Assembly: GCF_033955345.1 (NCBI RefSeq)
Contig: NZ_CP138332.1
Span: 2,914,001-2,978,000, forward strand
DNA from: Sphingobacterium bambusae
GTDB lineage: Bacteria > Bacteroidota > Bacteroidia > Sphingobacteriales > Sphingobacteriaceae
Reading direction: 5' to 3'
DNA: 64,000 nt
Shown one piece after another: positions 53,067-62,471 of the stretch. The position numbers were made by a program, and so were the translations under genes. Under the pieces are notes generated by a model, which worked only from the letters and a program-made list of their open reading frames with translations, was not told the DNA's origin and did not search any database. Positions within the stretch are counted from its first letter, which is position 1. Each line of letters begins with the position of its first letter.

Positions 53067-55541
53067 ATGAAACAGTGGTTTAAGGACAACTCAACACACC
53101 TTGCAATAATTGCCATCTTTATTGTATTGGTGTTTTTTTATTTTTCACCGATTTTCGGCGGTAAAACGCTTGTTCAAAGCGATGTGATGCAGGCGGAAGG
53201 AAGCCAGAAGGAGCTTTTTGATTACCGTGCAAAGGACGGACATGCGCCGTTGTGGACAAATTCTATGTTTGGCGGTATGCCGACCTATCAAATTTGGTAT
53301 GAACATGCGAGCAATGTAGCCAGTTACATAAACAAAGGCATCCGCGCTGTTTTCCCAGTTCCTGCAGATATTGTGCTGCTGTACCTTTTTGGTGGTTACT
53401 TTCTGTTTTCGGTATTGCGTTTAAAACCTTGGCTTGCTGCTGTGGGCGCTATTGCACTGGCCTTCACATCCTACAACTTTATCTATATCGAAGCTGGGCA
53501 TGTGAATAAAGCATATGCCATCGCTTATTTGGCGCCGATTATTGCTTCGGTACTGCTCTGTTTCCGAGGTAGTCGTTTGTGGGGACCTATCTTATTGTGT
53601 TTATTCCTCACCATGGAGATTCGGACCAATCACGTACAGATCACCTATTATCTCTTTATCGCATTATTGGTGTACGTATTTATTGAGTTGTTTTATGCGA
53701 TTCGGGATAAGAAAATAAAAGGCTTTGCCCAGGCATCTGCACTGCAGGTGATTGCAGCTGCCGTCGCCATATTGGTAAACGCTTCGGTACTGTTTCCAAC
53801 CTATGAATATAGTAAGTTGACTATACGTGGAAAAGCGAATATCCAAAAGGTAGAACAAGGAGCGAGCGATAGCGGACTAGATCGCGAGTATGCGTACCAA
53901 TGGAGCCAAGGTGTAGGGGAGAATATCACGTTTTTAATTCCGAATGCCTATGGTGGTCGTACCGGCGGTACATTGGATAAGAATTCTGAGGTGGTGAAAT
54001 TTTTCACCAAGATAGGTGCTCCAGAGAACCAAGCATTACAATATGCCGAACGTATTCCTACATATTGGGGAGAGAAGATGTTCACTTCGGGGCCTTGGTA
54101 TTTCGGAGCAGGTGTTTTCTTCCTGTTTATTTTAGGTTTGTTTATTGTCAAGGGACGCGTGAAATGGTGGGTGTTGAGTGCTACAGCGCTCTGTATGCTG
54201 TTGGCTTTCGGTAGACATTTCCCTTTGGTGTCCGATCTGTTTTTTGACTATTTCCCGATGTACAACAAGTTTCGTGCGGTAGAGTCTATATTGGTTATCC
54301 CGGCGATACTGATCCCGCTTTTAGGCATGTTGGCCGTTAACGAACTATTTAATAGAGCTTCGGAAATCCCTAAACTTGATAAAACGGTATTGTATACGTT
54401 TATTGCGATGGGCGGGTTTTGTTTGTTGGTGGGGCTAATGCCTAGCTTGTTCCTCGACTTTAAAAATTCAGGACACCAAGATTACATTAATAACATAGGT
54501 CAACAATTGGGTGGGCAGAGTGCTGGGGCAGAATTCTCGAACGCATTGATCAAGGATCGTTCATCCTTGGCAAGTAAAGATGCTTACCGTTCCTTTTTTA
54601 TCATTGCCATTACCTTCGGATTGGTTTGGTTTTATATCAAAAAGAAGCTCAGCATGCCAGTTTTTGTTGTTGTGTTAGGCATTGTGACGCTTGCCGACCT
54701 ATGGGCCGTGGATAAGCGTTACTTGAATAATGATTCTTTTATTGAAGAGAAAGCAAAAACACATATCGTTGAACGGGAGGTGGATCAGCTGATCCGTTTG
54801 GATAAAGACCCAAGCTATCGGGTGATGGACTTGACGACAAATCCTTTTTCGGATGCAAGGGCTTCCTATTTCCATAAGAATATTGGTGGTTACCATGCCG
54901 CCAAATTGATGCGTTTTCAGGAAGTATTGGAGCATCAGTTCAACGGAGCGATCAATGAAGATGTGTTGGATATGTTCAACGTACGCTATCTGATCACGCA
55001 GAACCCACAAAATGGTGCAGAACAGATTCAACGTCGTAGCACAGCTGCAGGGAATGCATGGTTTGTAAACAAGGTAACCTTCGTCAAAGATAATGCGCAA
55101 GAAATGCAGGCCATCAGCAGCTTCGATCCAACGAAAGAGGCCTTCGTTCATGAATCGTTCAAAAACCAGTTGAACACTTCTAAGTTGGGTCTTCCATCCA
55201 ACGCAGAGATTCGTTTGGTGTCTTATCATCCCGATACCTTGAAGTACGAATCGACGTCGCCAAATGATGCGTTCGCGGTTTTCTCTGAGGTGTACTATGA
55301 AAAAGGTTGGAAAGCATATATTGACGGCAATGAAGTGCCGATTATCCGAGCCGATTATTTACTGAGAGCGCTGCAAGTGCCGGGCGGGAATCATAACATC
55401 GAGTTTATCTTCGCGCCAGATTCCATTCGCATTAGCAACCTGATATCGCTTGTCGCGTCCATCGTGCTCGTATTGGGACTTGCTGTTGCAGTCTTTTTCA
55501 GCTTTCGAAAGAAAGATGGAAAAGTCGTAGGCGCTAAATAG
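53067..55541 (+). CDS. YfhO-family multispanning membrane protein
   Basis: The 824-residue protein has about twelve to fourteen membrane helices. A periplasmic stretch with MFGGMPTYQIWYEHASNV and the acidic SDVMQAEG loop near residue 40 is typical of YfhO and resembles GT-C glycosyltransferases. A soluble C-terminal domain covers about 560-790 (RVMDLTTNPFSDARASYFHK, EVYYEKGWKAYIDGNEVPII), followed by a last helix. In Firmicutes, YfhO glycosylates lipoteichoic acid. In Bacteroidota the acceptor is unknown. Confidence 0.9.
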   Translation: MKQWFKDNSTHLAIIAIFIVLVFFYFSPIFGGKTLVQSDVMQAEGSQKELFDYRAKDGHAPLWTNSMFGGMPTYQIWYEHASNVASYINKGIRAVFPVPADIVLLYLFGGYFLFSVLRLKPWLAAVGAIALAFTSYNFIYIEAGHVNKAYAIAYLAPIIASVLLCFRGSRLWGPILLCLFLTMEIRTNHVQITYYLFIALLVYVFIELFYAIRDKKIKGFAQASALQVIAAAVAILVNASVLFPTYEYSKLTIRGKANIQKVEQGASDSGLDREYAYQWSQGVGENITFLIPNAYGGRTGGTLDKNSEVVKFFTKIGAPENQALQYAERIPTYWGEKMFTSGPWYFGAGVFFLFILGLFIVKGRVKWWVLSATALCMLLAFGRHFPLVSDLFFDYFPMYNKFRAVESILVIPAILIPLLGMLAVNELFNRASEIPKLDKTVLYTFIAMGGFCLLVGLMPSLFLDFKNSGHQDYINNIGQQLGGQSAGAEFSNALIKDRSSLASKDAYRSFFIIAITFGLVWFYIKKKLSMPVFVVVLGIVTLADLWAVDKRYLNNDSFIEEKAKTHIVEREVDQLIRLDKDPSYRVMDLTTNPFSDARASYFHKNIGGYHAAKLMRFQEVLEHQFNGAINEDVLDMFNVRYLITQNPQNGAEQIQRRSTAAGNAWFVNKVTFVKDNAQEMQAISSFDPTKEAFVHESFKNQLNTSKLGLPSNAEIRLVSYHPDTLKYESTSPNDAFAVFSEVYYEKGWKAYIDGNEVPIIRADYLLRALQVPGGNHNIEFIFAPDSIRISNLISLVASIVLVLGLAVAVFFSFRKKDGKVVGAK

Positions 55542-55566
55542 GAAAGCTAAAAGGTAAAATAAATAT

Positions 55567-55607
55567 AACAAAGCCGCTAGGAAAGATACTTTTCTAGCGG
55601 CTTTGTT
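55567..55607. terminator. Bidirectional terminator between yfhO and rnhB
   Basis: An 18-bp stem (55567-55584 with 55590-55607, one G-U pair) has a 5-base loop, lying between convergent genes. Confidence 0.8.
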
Positions 55608-55639
55608 ATGTTAATACCCTTTTGAGATAGCCTATTGTA

Positions 55640-56236
55640 TTAAAAAAGCTTAAGTTGGGGATCAGAAATGCGGAAGGTTTTTCGGTGATGTGGCGTAAGT
55701 CCGAGCTCCAAGACGGCATTTCGATGCTTGATAGTTGGATATCCTTTGTTCGCAAGCCAGTCATATTGCGGAAAGTCCAATGCAAGTTTATCCATGTATT
55801 CGTCACGATAGGTTTTCGCTAAGATAGATGCTGCCGCAATAGACAGGTATTTCCCATCACCCTTTACAATACATTCATGTGGGATATTGTTGTAAGGTTT
55901 AAACCTGTTGCCATCTACAATAATGTAGGCCGCTGGCGTCTTAAGCATGTCTAGTGCACGGTGCATGGCCAAATAAGAAGCATTCAAAATGTTGATGCTG
56001 TCAATTTCTTCTGCAGAAACACTGGCCACGGCAAAGGCTAAAGCTTCCTGTTCGATAATTGGCCTTAATGCCATTCTTTTCTTCTCAGAGAGCTGCTTGG
56101 AGTCGTTGAGTAGCGGATTGCAATAGTCCGCAGGAAAGATTACTGCGGCCGCGAACACTGGCCCGGCAAGACAGCCTCTTCCAGCTTCGTCGCAACCTGC
56201 TTCGATAAACTGCTGTTGATAGGTGGAAATTAACAT
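55640..56236 (-). CDS. rnhB: Ribonuclease HII
   Basis: The 198-residue enzyme has the family start [20 protein letters not shown] with the first catalytic Asp-Glu pair. [19 protein letters not shown] and [17 protein letters not shown] carry the remaining conserved acidic and basic residues. It cuts RNA in RNA-DNA hybrids and removes misincorporated ribonucleotides. The frame is open to 56320, but [20 protein letters not shown] starting at 56236 matches the family length. Confidence 0.96.
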   Translation of the reverse strand: MLISTYQQQFIEAGCDEAGRGCLAGPVFAAAVIFPADYCNPLLNDSKQLSEKKRMALRPIIEQEALAFAVASVSAEEIDSINILNASYLAMHRALDMLKTPAAYIIVDGNRFKPYNNIPHECIVKGDGKYLSIAAASILAKTYRDEYMDKLALDFPQYDWLANKGYPTIKHRNAVLELGLTPHHRKTFRISDPQLKLF

Positions 56237-56453
56237 AGGACGAAAATACAAAAAATATAGTCGTTCAAGGGAATTGCAGAACAAGCCCTTGCTGGATTTT
56301 GGCTCGCCGTTCACGCGCAAATAAGCGCTTCCACATGTAACTTCTCTGTGATGCAGCGTCGTTTACACTATTTTACATTTCTTATTTTTTCCTTTGTAAG
56401 GTGATAAAAGAGCAATTTGTAGAACAGGTTTTCCTGATGAAGAAGCATATCTC

Positions 56454-57176
56454 ATGAGGCTGTATTTAATATCGATCGTTACATTTTTCATCACCTCTGC
56501 TGCCTTTGCACAGAAGGTGCAAAAAGTGACGCTAGAAACATTGGATGGCGTAGACATCGATGGCAACCTTGATGAATGGCCAGCGTTGGTCGATGTCGGA
56601 GGCGAAGGTCTTTGGTCCTATCAGCTTGTCAAGAGTGGGGATGATATTCATCTCGCCGTTCGTGTGTCGGATCCTTTGTTGCAGCAAATGGCAGCGCGGA
56701 ACGGTATTGTGTTCAGCGTCGTTTCTCAAAAGAAAAGCAAAGGCGATGCACAGTTGATATTTCCATTTCCTGATGGAGAAGTAAAACGTGCGATGCGAAA
56801 TGAGGATGTTGACCCTAATCGAGACAACAAAGAAGCATTAATTGAACGATCAAGGGGATATTATGTCCAAGGGTTTTTACATGTTCCCAATGGACTTCTT
56901 TCCCTGCAGAATAATTATGGTGTGCAAGTCAAAGCAAAGGTGTTGGCTGATGGCCTAACATACGAAGCACGTATTCCTAAAAGAGCTCTGGAAGAAAACG
57001 AAAAGCCTTTGGTTTTGAAGATTGGTATCAATGACGGCTTTTCTTTTTTGCCCGTGGCAAAAAATCGTCCGATGCCAGCACGATCCAATTATGGATATGG
57101 CTACGCGAGGCCTGCCGCTACAAAATCAAAAAACAAGCAAACATTAGTGGTACTGCTTGAAACAACAATCCATTAG
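56454..57176 (+). CDS. Exported CBM9/DOMON-like domain protein
   Basis: The 240-residue protein has a signal peptide (LYLISIVTFFITSAAFAQ). A beta-sandwich then begins VDIDGNLDEWPALVDVGGEG, the pattern of the CBM9-like/DOMON group of sugar- or haem-binding domains. YEARIPKRALEENEKPLVLK near residue 170 fits the same fold. It lies 11 bases before a large outer-membrane receptor gene and is probably cotranscribed with it. A surface ligand-binding accessory is plausible. No ligand residues can be named. Confidence 0.75.
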   Translation: MRLYLISIVTFFITSAAFAQKVQKVTLETLDGVDIDGNLDEWPALVDVGGEGLWSYQLVKSGDDIHLAVRVSDPLLQQMAARNGIVFSVVSQKKSKGDAQLIFPFPDGEVKRAMRNEDVDPNRDNKEALIERSRGYYVQGFLHVPNGLLSLQNNYGVQVKAKVLADGLTYEARIPKRALEENEKPLVLKIGINDGFSFLPVAKNRPMPARSNYGYGYARPAATKSKNKQTLVVLLETTIH

Positions 57177-57187
57177 AAGAAGAGATC

Positions 57188-59989
57188 ATGAATAATATGA
57201 AACAAATGTTGATAATGTGCTGCACATTTATTTTGCTGTGTGCAGGACAAAACGTCACTGCGCAGACAGGAAAAACGGTGCAGGGAATGTTAAGGGATAA
57301 GGAATCCCGAATAGTTGCGGGAGCATCCGTACAATTGATTGCCGGCGCTGATACCATGGGGACAAGTTCCTCGCAGGCGGGGATCTTTACTTTTTCGCCG
57401 GTGAAGGCAGAATCTTTTAAAATTAAGGTTTCCAGCTTGGGCTTTGAGCCCTTTGAAAGGGAATTTACCTTTCCTGCTGGTCAGGAAAAGATGATTATTC
57501 CTTCTTTTGAATTGCAGGGTATCGCCAATATGTTGGAGGAAGTCGTCGTGGATGGTGTTTTGACCGTTCAAGTAAAGGGAGACACATTGGAGTACACCAC
57601 GAAAGACCTTAAGCTGCGTGACAATGCTTTGGTTGAAGATGCATTGAAACGTTTGCAAGGTGTGGAGGTGGATAAGGATGGTGCCGTTACCGCCCAGGGC
57701 GAACAAATTACAAGAGTGCGGATCAACGGTAAGGATTTTTTTGGTGGAGATGTCAAGACGGCGACACAAAATCTGCCGGCTGACATCATTAATAAGATTC
57801 AGGTGATCGATGATTATGGTGATATGGCCAACCTAACCGGAAATAAAACCGGCGATGCGCAGAAAATCCTGAATATCGAAATCGATCCCGAAAAAAATAA
57901 AGGTTATACGACGACACTCCGTGCAGGCTATGGAACGGATAATCGATATCAGGCGACAGCAAGTGCCATCCTGATGCGTGACAAAATGCAGTTCTCTGTA
58001 TTGGGAAATCTGAATAATATCAACGCGCCGTTGTTTGATTTCAATACGCAAGGGGGAGGTGCACGACGTCGTATCGGTGGTGGTGGCGGTCCGGGGGGCG
58101 GTGGCAATTTTGGTGGATCAAATGGTATCACTAATACAGGGTCGATAGGTTTAAACTACCGTCAGGATTTTAGTGATAAAGTCACCGTGTACGGTAGCTA
58201 CAGCTTTGGTCATGATGATAATGTTGCTTTGTCGTCTAGTTTGAACAGATATCTATATCCAGATTCTACATTGGACAGAAATACGGAGTCTGATATCAAT
58301 ACTATTGGCAATGCGCATCGGTTTGAGGCCAATCTCGAATGGAAACCTTCCGAAAAAGACTTTATAAAGGTGACGCCGCAAGTGAGTTACAGGCAAACGA
58401 AGACCAATAGTTTTAGTTTTAGTGATAACTTGATAAACGGCACGTCCTTCAATACAGAAGATAACCGTTTAGATGGCGTGTCCACGTCGCCGAACGTGGG
58501 CATAAGCGCCTTGTACAACCGCCGTTTGAATGATAAGGGTAGGAATATCTTTTTCAATATGAATATTTCTTCCTCGGGAACGAAAGACGACCAAGACCGT
58601 ATTATTCAAACTTTGGTTGGCGACCCAAACAATAGCAACATGGATGTTGATAGTCTTTACCGACGCACATTGGCCGAGTTGGACAACAAAAGTTGGAATG
58701 GTGGTGCCACGCTATCTTACCTAGAGCCGGTAAGCCAGTATGGCAAGATCGAACTGTCTTACGACTACAACATCAATACCTATGACAATAATCGCAAGCA
58801 GGATGCGTTTAACGCAGACGGTAGCGCCTTAGATGATCCTCGCTATGTGTTTAATCGCATGTACGATTATTCGTTTAGTACCCATCAATTTGGAGCAAAC
58901 TATAACTTCAACAACGATAAGATTAAGTATGCTATCGGTTTGGCTGTGCAACCTACCCTTTTGGATGGAGATGCATCTATAGATGGTACATCCATTGCCA
59001 TCAATCGCAGTGGATTTAATGTGGTGCCAATTGCTCGATTTGAGTATAAATTCAGTAGACAGAAAAATTTGCAGCTTAATTATTCGGGTCGTGCAAACGA
59101 ACCTTCGATCACGCAGATTCAACCGTTTACCGATAACTCCAATCCCACGAACATCGTCACGGGAAATCCTGACTTAGCTGCAGAATTTCAACATAACCTA
59201 CGCCTTCGCTACAATAGCGGCGATTTTCAAAAAGGAAGAACCTTCTTTATGGTGCTTAACGGAACCTTGACAGACAATAAAATTGTGTCGAACAATCTCC
59301 GTCAAACGGATCCGGCCTTGGGAATTGTGCAAGAGACCAGTTACTTGAATGAAGATGGTGCCTTTAACATGCGAGGCTTTTATCATTATGGCCAATCGTT
59401 TAAGAATAAAGTATATAGTTTGAATTTCATGGGTAGCGTGACCTACAACAACAACCCATCCTACACGGAAGGTAGCCTAAACAAGGCACAGAACTGGGTT
59501 TTAATGCAGGGTATGATGTTCCGCTATCTTCCATCGGAAAATTTGGAGATTAACCCTGGCGTGCGTTACAGCTGGAACCATACCTATAATACGTTAAATG
59601 CACGTTCGGTGATTATGCAATCTTGGGCACCTACTTTGGTTGGTTCGGTTAACATAACGCCTACAATCGTATTTGGAGCCGATCTTTCCAAAACATTCTA
59701 TCAGGGTAATGCTTTTAGCGAAAATCCATTCATCATCAACACCTATGTGGAGAAGAGAATGCTTAAAGGGAACCGTGGAGCACTACGCTTGCAGGCCTTT
59801 GACTTGCTGAATGAGCAGACTAACATTTCTAGAACGGCAACGGATATCTTGGTTTCGGATAGTCGTGTAAACCGCTTGGGAAGATATTTCATGGTTATGT
59901 TTACCTATAAGCTTTCCAAATTTGCGGGAGGCATGAACCCGTTCCAAGAAGATAAGGGGCCGGGAGGAATGGGCCGCCCACGGATGTAA
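57188..59989 (+). CDS. TonB-dependent-receptor-like outer-membrane beta-barrel protein
   Basis: The 933-residue protein has a signal peptide (MLIMCCTFILLCAGQNVTAQ). A CarboxypepD_reg-like domain covers about residues 28-115 (VQGMLRDKESRIVAGASVQL), and a plug-like domain about 125-225 (EDALKRLQGVEVDKDGAVTA). The 22-strand-type barrel contains SGRANEPSITQIQPFTDNSN. Near residue 295 is an unusual glycine-rich loop (RRIGGGGGPGGGGNFGG), and the C-terminus again has GPGGMGRPRM. It belongs to the outer-membrane beta-barrel receptors common in Bacteroidota, and the substrate is unknown. A terminator follows at 60022. Confidence 0.9.
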   Translation: MNNMKQMLIMCCTFILLCAGQNVTAQTGKTVQGMLRDKESRIVAGASVQLIAGADTMGTSSSQAGIFTFSPVKAESFKIKVSSLGFEPFEREFTFPAGQEKMIIPSFELQGIANMLEEVVVDGVLTVQVKGDTLEYTTKDLKLRDNALVEDALKRLQGVEVDKDGAVTAQGEQITRVRINGKDFFGGDVKTATQNLPADIINKIQVIDDYGDMANLTGNKTGDAQKILNIEIDPEKNKGYTTTLRAGYGTDNRYQATASAILMRDKMQFSVLGNLNNINAPLFDFNTQGGGARRRIGGGGGPGGGGNFGGSNGITNTGSIGLNYRQDFSDKVTVYGSYSFGHDDNVALSSSLNRYLYPDSTLDRNTESDINTIGNAHRFEANLEWKPSEKDFIKVTPQVSYRQTKTNSFSFSDNLINGTSFNTEDNRLDGVSTSPNVGISALYNRRLNDKGRNIFFNMNISSSGTKDDQDRIIQTLVGDPNNSNMDVDSLYRRTLAELDNKSWNGGATLSYLEPVSQYGKIELSYDYNINTYDNNRKQDAFNADGSALDDPRYVFNRMYDYSFSTHQFGANYNFNNDKIKYAIGLAVQPTLLDGDASIDGTSIAINRSGFNVVPIARFEYKFSRQKNLQLNYSGRANEPSITQIQPFTDNSNPTNIVTGNPDLAAEFQHNLRLRYNSGDFQKGRTFFMVLNGTLTDNKIVSNNLRQTDPALGIVQETSYLNEDGAFNMRGFYHYGQSFKNKVYSLNFMGSVTYNNNPSYTEGSLNKAQNWVLMQGMMFRYLPSENLEINPGVRYSWNHTYNTLNARSVIMQSWAPTLVGSVNITPTIVFGADLSKTFYQGNAFSENPFIINTYVEKRMLKGNRGALRLQAFDLLNEQTNISRTATDILVSDSRVNRLGRYFMVMFTYKLSKFAGGMNPFQEDKGPGGMGRPRM

Positions 59990-60021
59990 TATGGAATAAA
60001 TAAAGAGTTGTGTTCTATGAG

Positions 60022-60059
60022 CGGCTGTAGTTTGGAAGAACTGCAGCCGTTTCGTTTAT
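60022..60059 (+). terminator. Terminator of the outer-membrane receptor gene
   Basis: An 11-bp stem (60022-60032 with 60039-60049, one G-U pair) has a 6-base loop. TTTCGTTTATT follows. Confidence 0.75.
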
Positions 60060-60151
60060 TATTGCTTACCTTTGTTCCTTGGTTTTTAGTCGCATGCGGA
60101 TTTAGAGAAGAAGATCTTTATCTCTTCATCTGTACTTTAGTGAAGGTTTGG

Positions 60152-61441
60152 ATGTCCGTAGATAAGGTACCGGCATGTCGAGGCTTTAATTTAAAATTTA
60201 ATTTGAAGAATATAGAATATGAAATAATCCGCTTGGATAATGGTATCCGGGCTGTGTTTCACCGTCAGTCGTCACCGATTACGCACACCTGCTTGGTGGT
60301 CAATGCGGGTTCAAGAGACGAGTCTGAAGGTAAATTTGGAATGGCGCACTTTATCGAACATCTGCTCTTCAAAGAAACAGCGCGGCGGTCTATGCAGCAG
60401 ATTTTGAACCATCTGGAAGCTGTTGGTGGCGACCTAAATGCGTACACCACAAAAGAGTATACCTGCATTCATGCGTCCATATTAAAGCCACACCTCAGTA
60501 AAGCCCTAGATCTTTTTGAAGATATCATTTTTCACTCTACCTTTCCGGAGGACGAAATGGCAAAGGAGAAAGGGGTGATTGCCGACGAAATGGCGTCCTA
60601 TCTCGATAGTCCAGAAGAATCTATTATTGATGACTATGAGGATATTATTTACAAAGGTTCTGGATTGGGACATAATATACTCGGACTAGAGAAAGATCTG
60701 CAAAGTTTTTCATTATCTGATGTCGTCGATTTCTTAAAACAGAACTACAACACCGAAGATATCGTTATCGGGATTACTGGAGATTACGACCTGAAAACCG
60801 TAGAAAAAATGGTGCGTCGCTATTTTGAACCGGTTCCGAGTAACATTCCGGAACGCAAGCGCATAGTGACGGCATCGGTGGAGGCAACGCATTTAGAAAT
60901 ACCAAAGCCGATCAACCAAGTGCATTACATGGTGGGTGCGCCCGCATATGGTATGTTCGACGAACGGAAGACGGGTTTGCTATTGCTTAATAACATGTTG
61001 GGTGGCTTTGGGATGAGCTCGATCCTTAATTTATCTATCCGCGAAAAGCACGGTATTGCTTATACTATTGAGTCCAACTATACCGTTTTTTCCGACGCGG
61101 GATTGTTTACAATTTATTTCGGAACAGACGAAGAGAAAGTAAAACGAGCAAAAAAATTGGTTTTCCGAGAATTGGATAAGTTGAGGGAGAAGGGCGTTAC
61201 CGAGGGACAGTTGCGGAAGGCTAAGCATAAATTTAAGGGACAGATTGCCCTTGCAGAAGAGGGACGCATGAGTATGATAATTGCCGTAACCAAAAATGTA
61301 ATGGACTATGATCGTGTTATTTCCTTACAAGAAGTATTCGAAAAAATTGATGAAGTGTCTACGGCAGATTTACTGAACATTTCGCAGGATATCTTCGACC
61401 CGAGCGGCTTAACATCGTTGGCCTTTGTTCCGGAAGACTGA
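60152..61441 (+). CDS. M16-family (pitrilysin-type) zinc peptidase
   Basis: The 429-residue protein has the inverted zinc motif HFIEH in KFGMAHFIEHLLFKETARRS. A downstream Glu ligand lies in EKGVIADEMASYLDSPEESI. The C-terminal M16 half contains REKHGIAYTIESNYTVFSD. This is the length of the compact processing-peptidase-like form. The frame is open from 60008, but that stretch contains the upstream terminator and a TACCTTTG promoter box (60067-60074). I use the ATG at 60152. A TTG at 60203 (LKNIEYEIIRLDNGIR) is also possible, because family homology begins there. No signal peptide is seen. Confidence 0.92.
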   Translation: MSVDKVPACRGFNLKFNLKNIEYEIIRLDNGIRAVFHRQSSPITHTCLVVNAGSRDESEGKFGMAHFIEHLLFKETARRSMQQILNHLEAVGGDLNAYTTKEYTCIHASILKPHLSKALDLFEDIIFHSTFPEDEMAKEKGVIADEMASYLDSPEESIIDDYEDIIYKGSGLGHNILGLEKDLQSFSLSDVVDFLKQNYNTEDIVIGITGDYDLKTVEKMVRRYFEPVPSNIPERKRIVTASVEATHLEIPKPINQVHYMVGAPAYGMFDERKTGLLLLNNMLGGFGMSSILNLSIREKHGIAYTIESNYTVFSDAGLFTIYFGTDEEKVKRAKKLVFRELDKLREKGVTEGQLRKAKHKFKGQIALAEEGRMSMIIAVTKNVMDYDRVISLQEVFEKIDEVSTADLLNISQDIFDPSGLTSLAFVPED

Positions 61442-61476
61442 TTGTTGTAGCATGTTCTTTTAAGATTTTAATTGTT

Positions 61477-61484
61477 TAATTTTG
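61477..61484 (+). promoter_or_regulatory. -7 element TAATTTTG of fabD
   Basis: A full TAnnTTTG match in the M16-fabD gap, with a start near 61488 and about a 45-base leader. The -33 element is not clear. Confidence 0.45.
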
Positions 61485-61532
61485 ATTTTTAATTAGAGCC
61501 TAGCGGCTCATCGTACACCATAATTATTTTTA

Positions 61533-62420
61533 ATGAAAACAGCTTATATTTTTCCTGGCCAAGGAGCTCAATTTGTTGGAATGGGGCAAGACTTGTATAA
61601 TCTAAATGAAGCGTCGAAAGCGTTGTTTGAACAAGCGAACGATATTTTAGGTTTTCGCATCACGGATATTATGTTTGCCGGTACTGATGAAGATCTCAAA
61701 CAGACTAAGGTAACGCAGCCAGCGATATTTCTGCATTCGGTGATCTTGGCAAAGGCCTTGGGCGAAAGCTTCCAGCCAGCCATGGTGGCGGGACATTCTT
61801 TAGGTGAATTTTCGGCCTTGGTTTCTGCTGGTGCGCTCTCTTTTGAAGATGGTCTTAAGTTAGTTGCGCAACGTGCAAATGCTATGCAGAAAGCCTGTGA
61901 AGCACAGCCTTCGACGATGGCAGCCATCCTAGGTTTGGATGATGAAACTGTTGAAAAGATATGTGCACAAATCGAAGATGTGGTGGTGGCCGCAAATTAC
62001 AATTGTCCGGGGCAATTGGTGATTTCAGGTAGTATCGAAGGTGTGGACAAGGCATGTGCACTATTGACAGAAGCAGGAGCTAAGCGCGCGCTAAAGCTAA
62101 ATGTTGGTGGAGCATTTCACTCACCCTTGATGGAACCCGCAAAATTGGAGCTACAGGCGGCTATTGAAGCTACAGAGATCAAAGCTCCTGTATGTCCTAT
62201 CTACCAAAATGTCGATGCAAAAGCCTATACGGAACCTGCAGACATTAAAGCAAATCTTATCGCACAATTAACTGGAGCCGTCCGTTGGACACAAACGGTA
62301 CAGCATATGCTGGCAGATGGTGCTGAAGCATTTGTCGAAGTTGGTCCAGGAAACGTGTTGCAAGGTCTCGTGAAAAAAGTAGACCGTTCGGCACAAACTT
62401 CCGCCGCAACGATCGCATAA
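61533..62420 (+). CDS. fabD: Malonyl-CoA:ACP transacylase
   Basis: The 295-residue enzyme loads malonate onto acyl carrier protein for fatty acid synthesis. The oxyanion motif FPGQGAQFVGMG lies at the start, and the nucleophile elbow is GHSLGEFSAL (Ser near residue 92). The catalytic His is in GGAFHSPLMEPA, and VEVGPGNVLQGLVKK closes the fold. It is cytoplasmic. No other fatty acid gene is adjacent. Confidence 0.97.
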   Translation: MKTAYIFPGQGAQFVGMGQDLYNLNEASKALFEQANDILGFRITDIMFAGTDEDLKQTKVTQPAIFLHSVILAKALGESFQPAMVAGHSLGEFSALVSAGALSFEDGLKLVAQRANAMQKACEAQPSTMAAILGLDDETVEKICAQIEDVVVAANYNCPGQLVISGSIEGVDKACALLTEAGAKRALKLNVGGAFHSPLMEPAKLELQAAIEATEIKAPVCPIYQNVDAKAYTEPADIKANLIAQLTGAVRWTQTVQHMLADGAEAFVEVGPGNVLQGLVKKVDRSAQTSAATIA

Positions 62421-62432
62421 ATATTACCTAAG

Positions 62433-62458
62433 AGCCTCGAATTTATCGAGGCTTTTTT
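62433..62458 (+). terminator. Terminator after fabD
   Basis: An 8-bp perfect stem (62433-62440 with 62446-62453) has a 5-base loop and six T residues. The next gene starts only 13 bases later. Confidence 0.8.
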
Positions 62459-62471
62459 ATAGCTTGTCTGT

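Noticed and set aside
60008..60151. N-terminal extension of the M16 peptidase
   Set aside because: It overlaps the upstream terminator and a TACCTTTG promoter element, and lacks family similarity.
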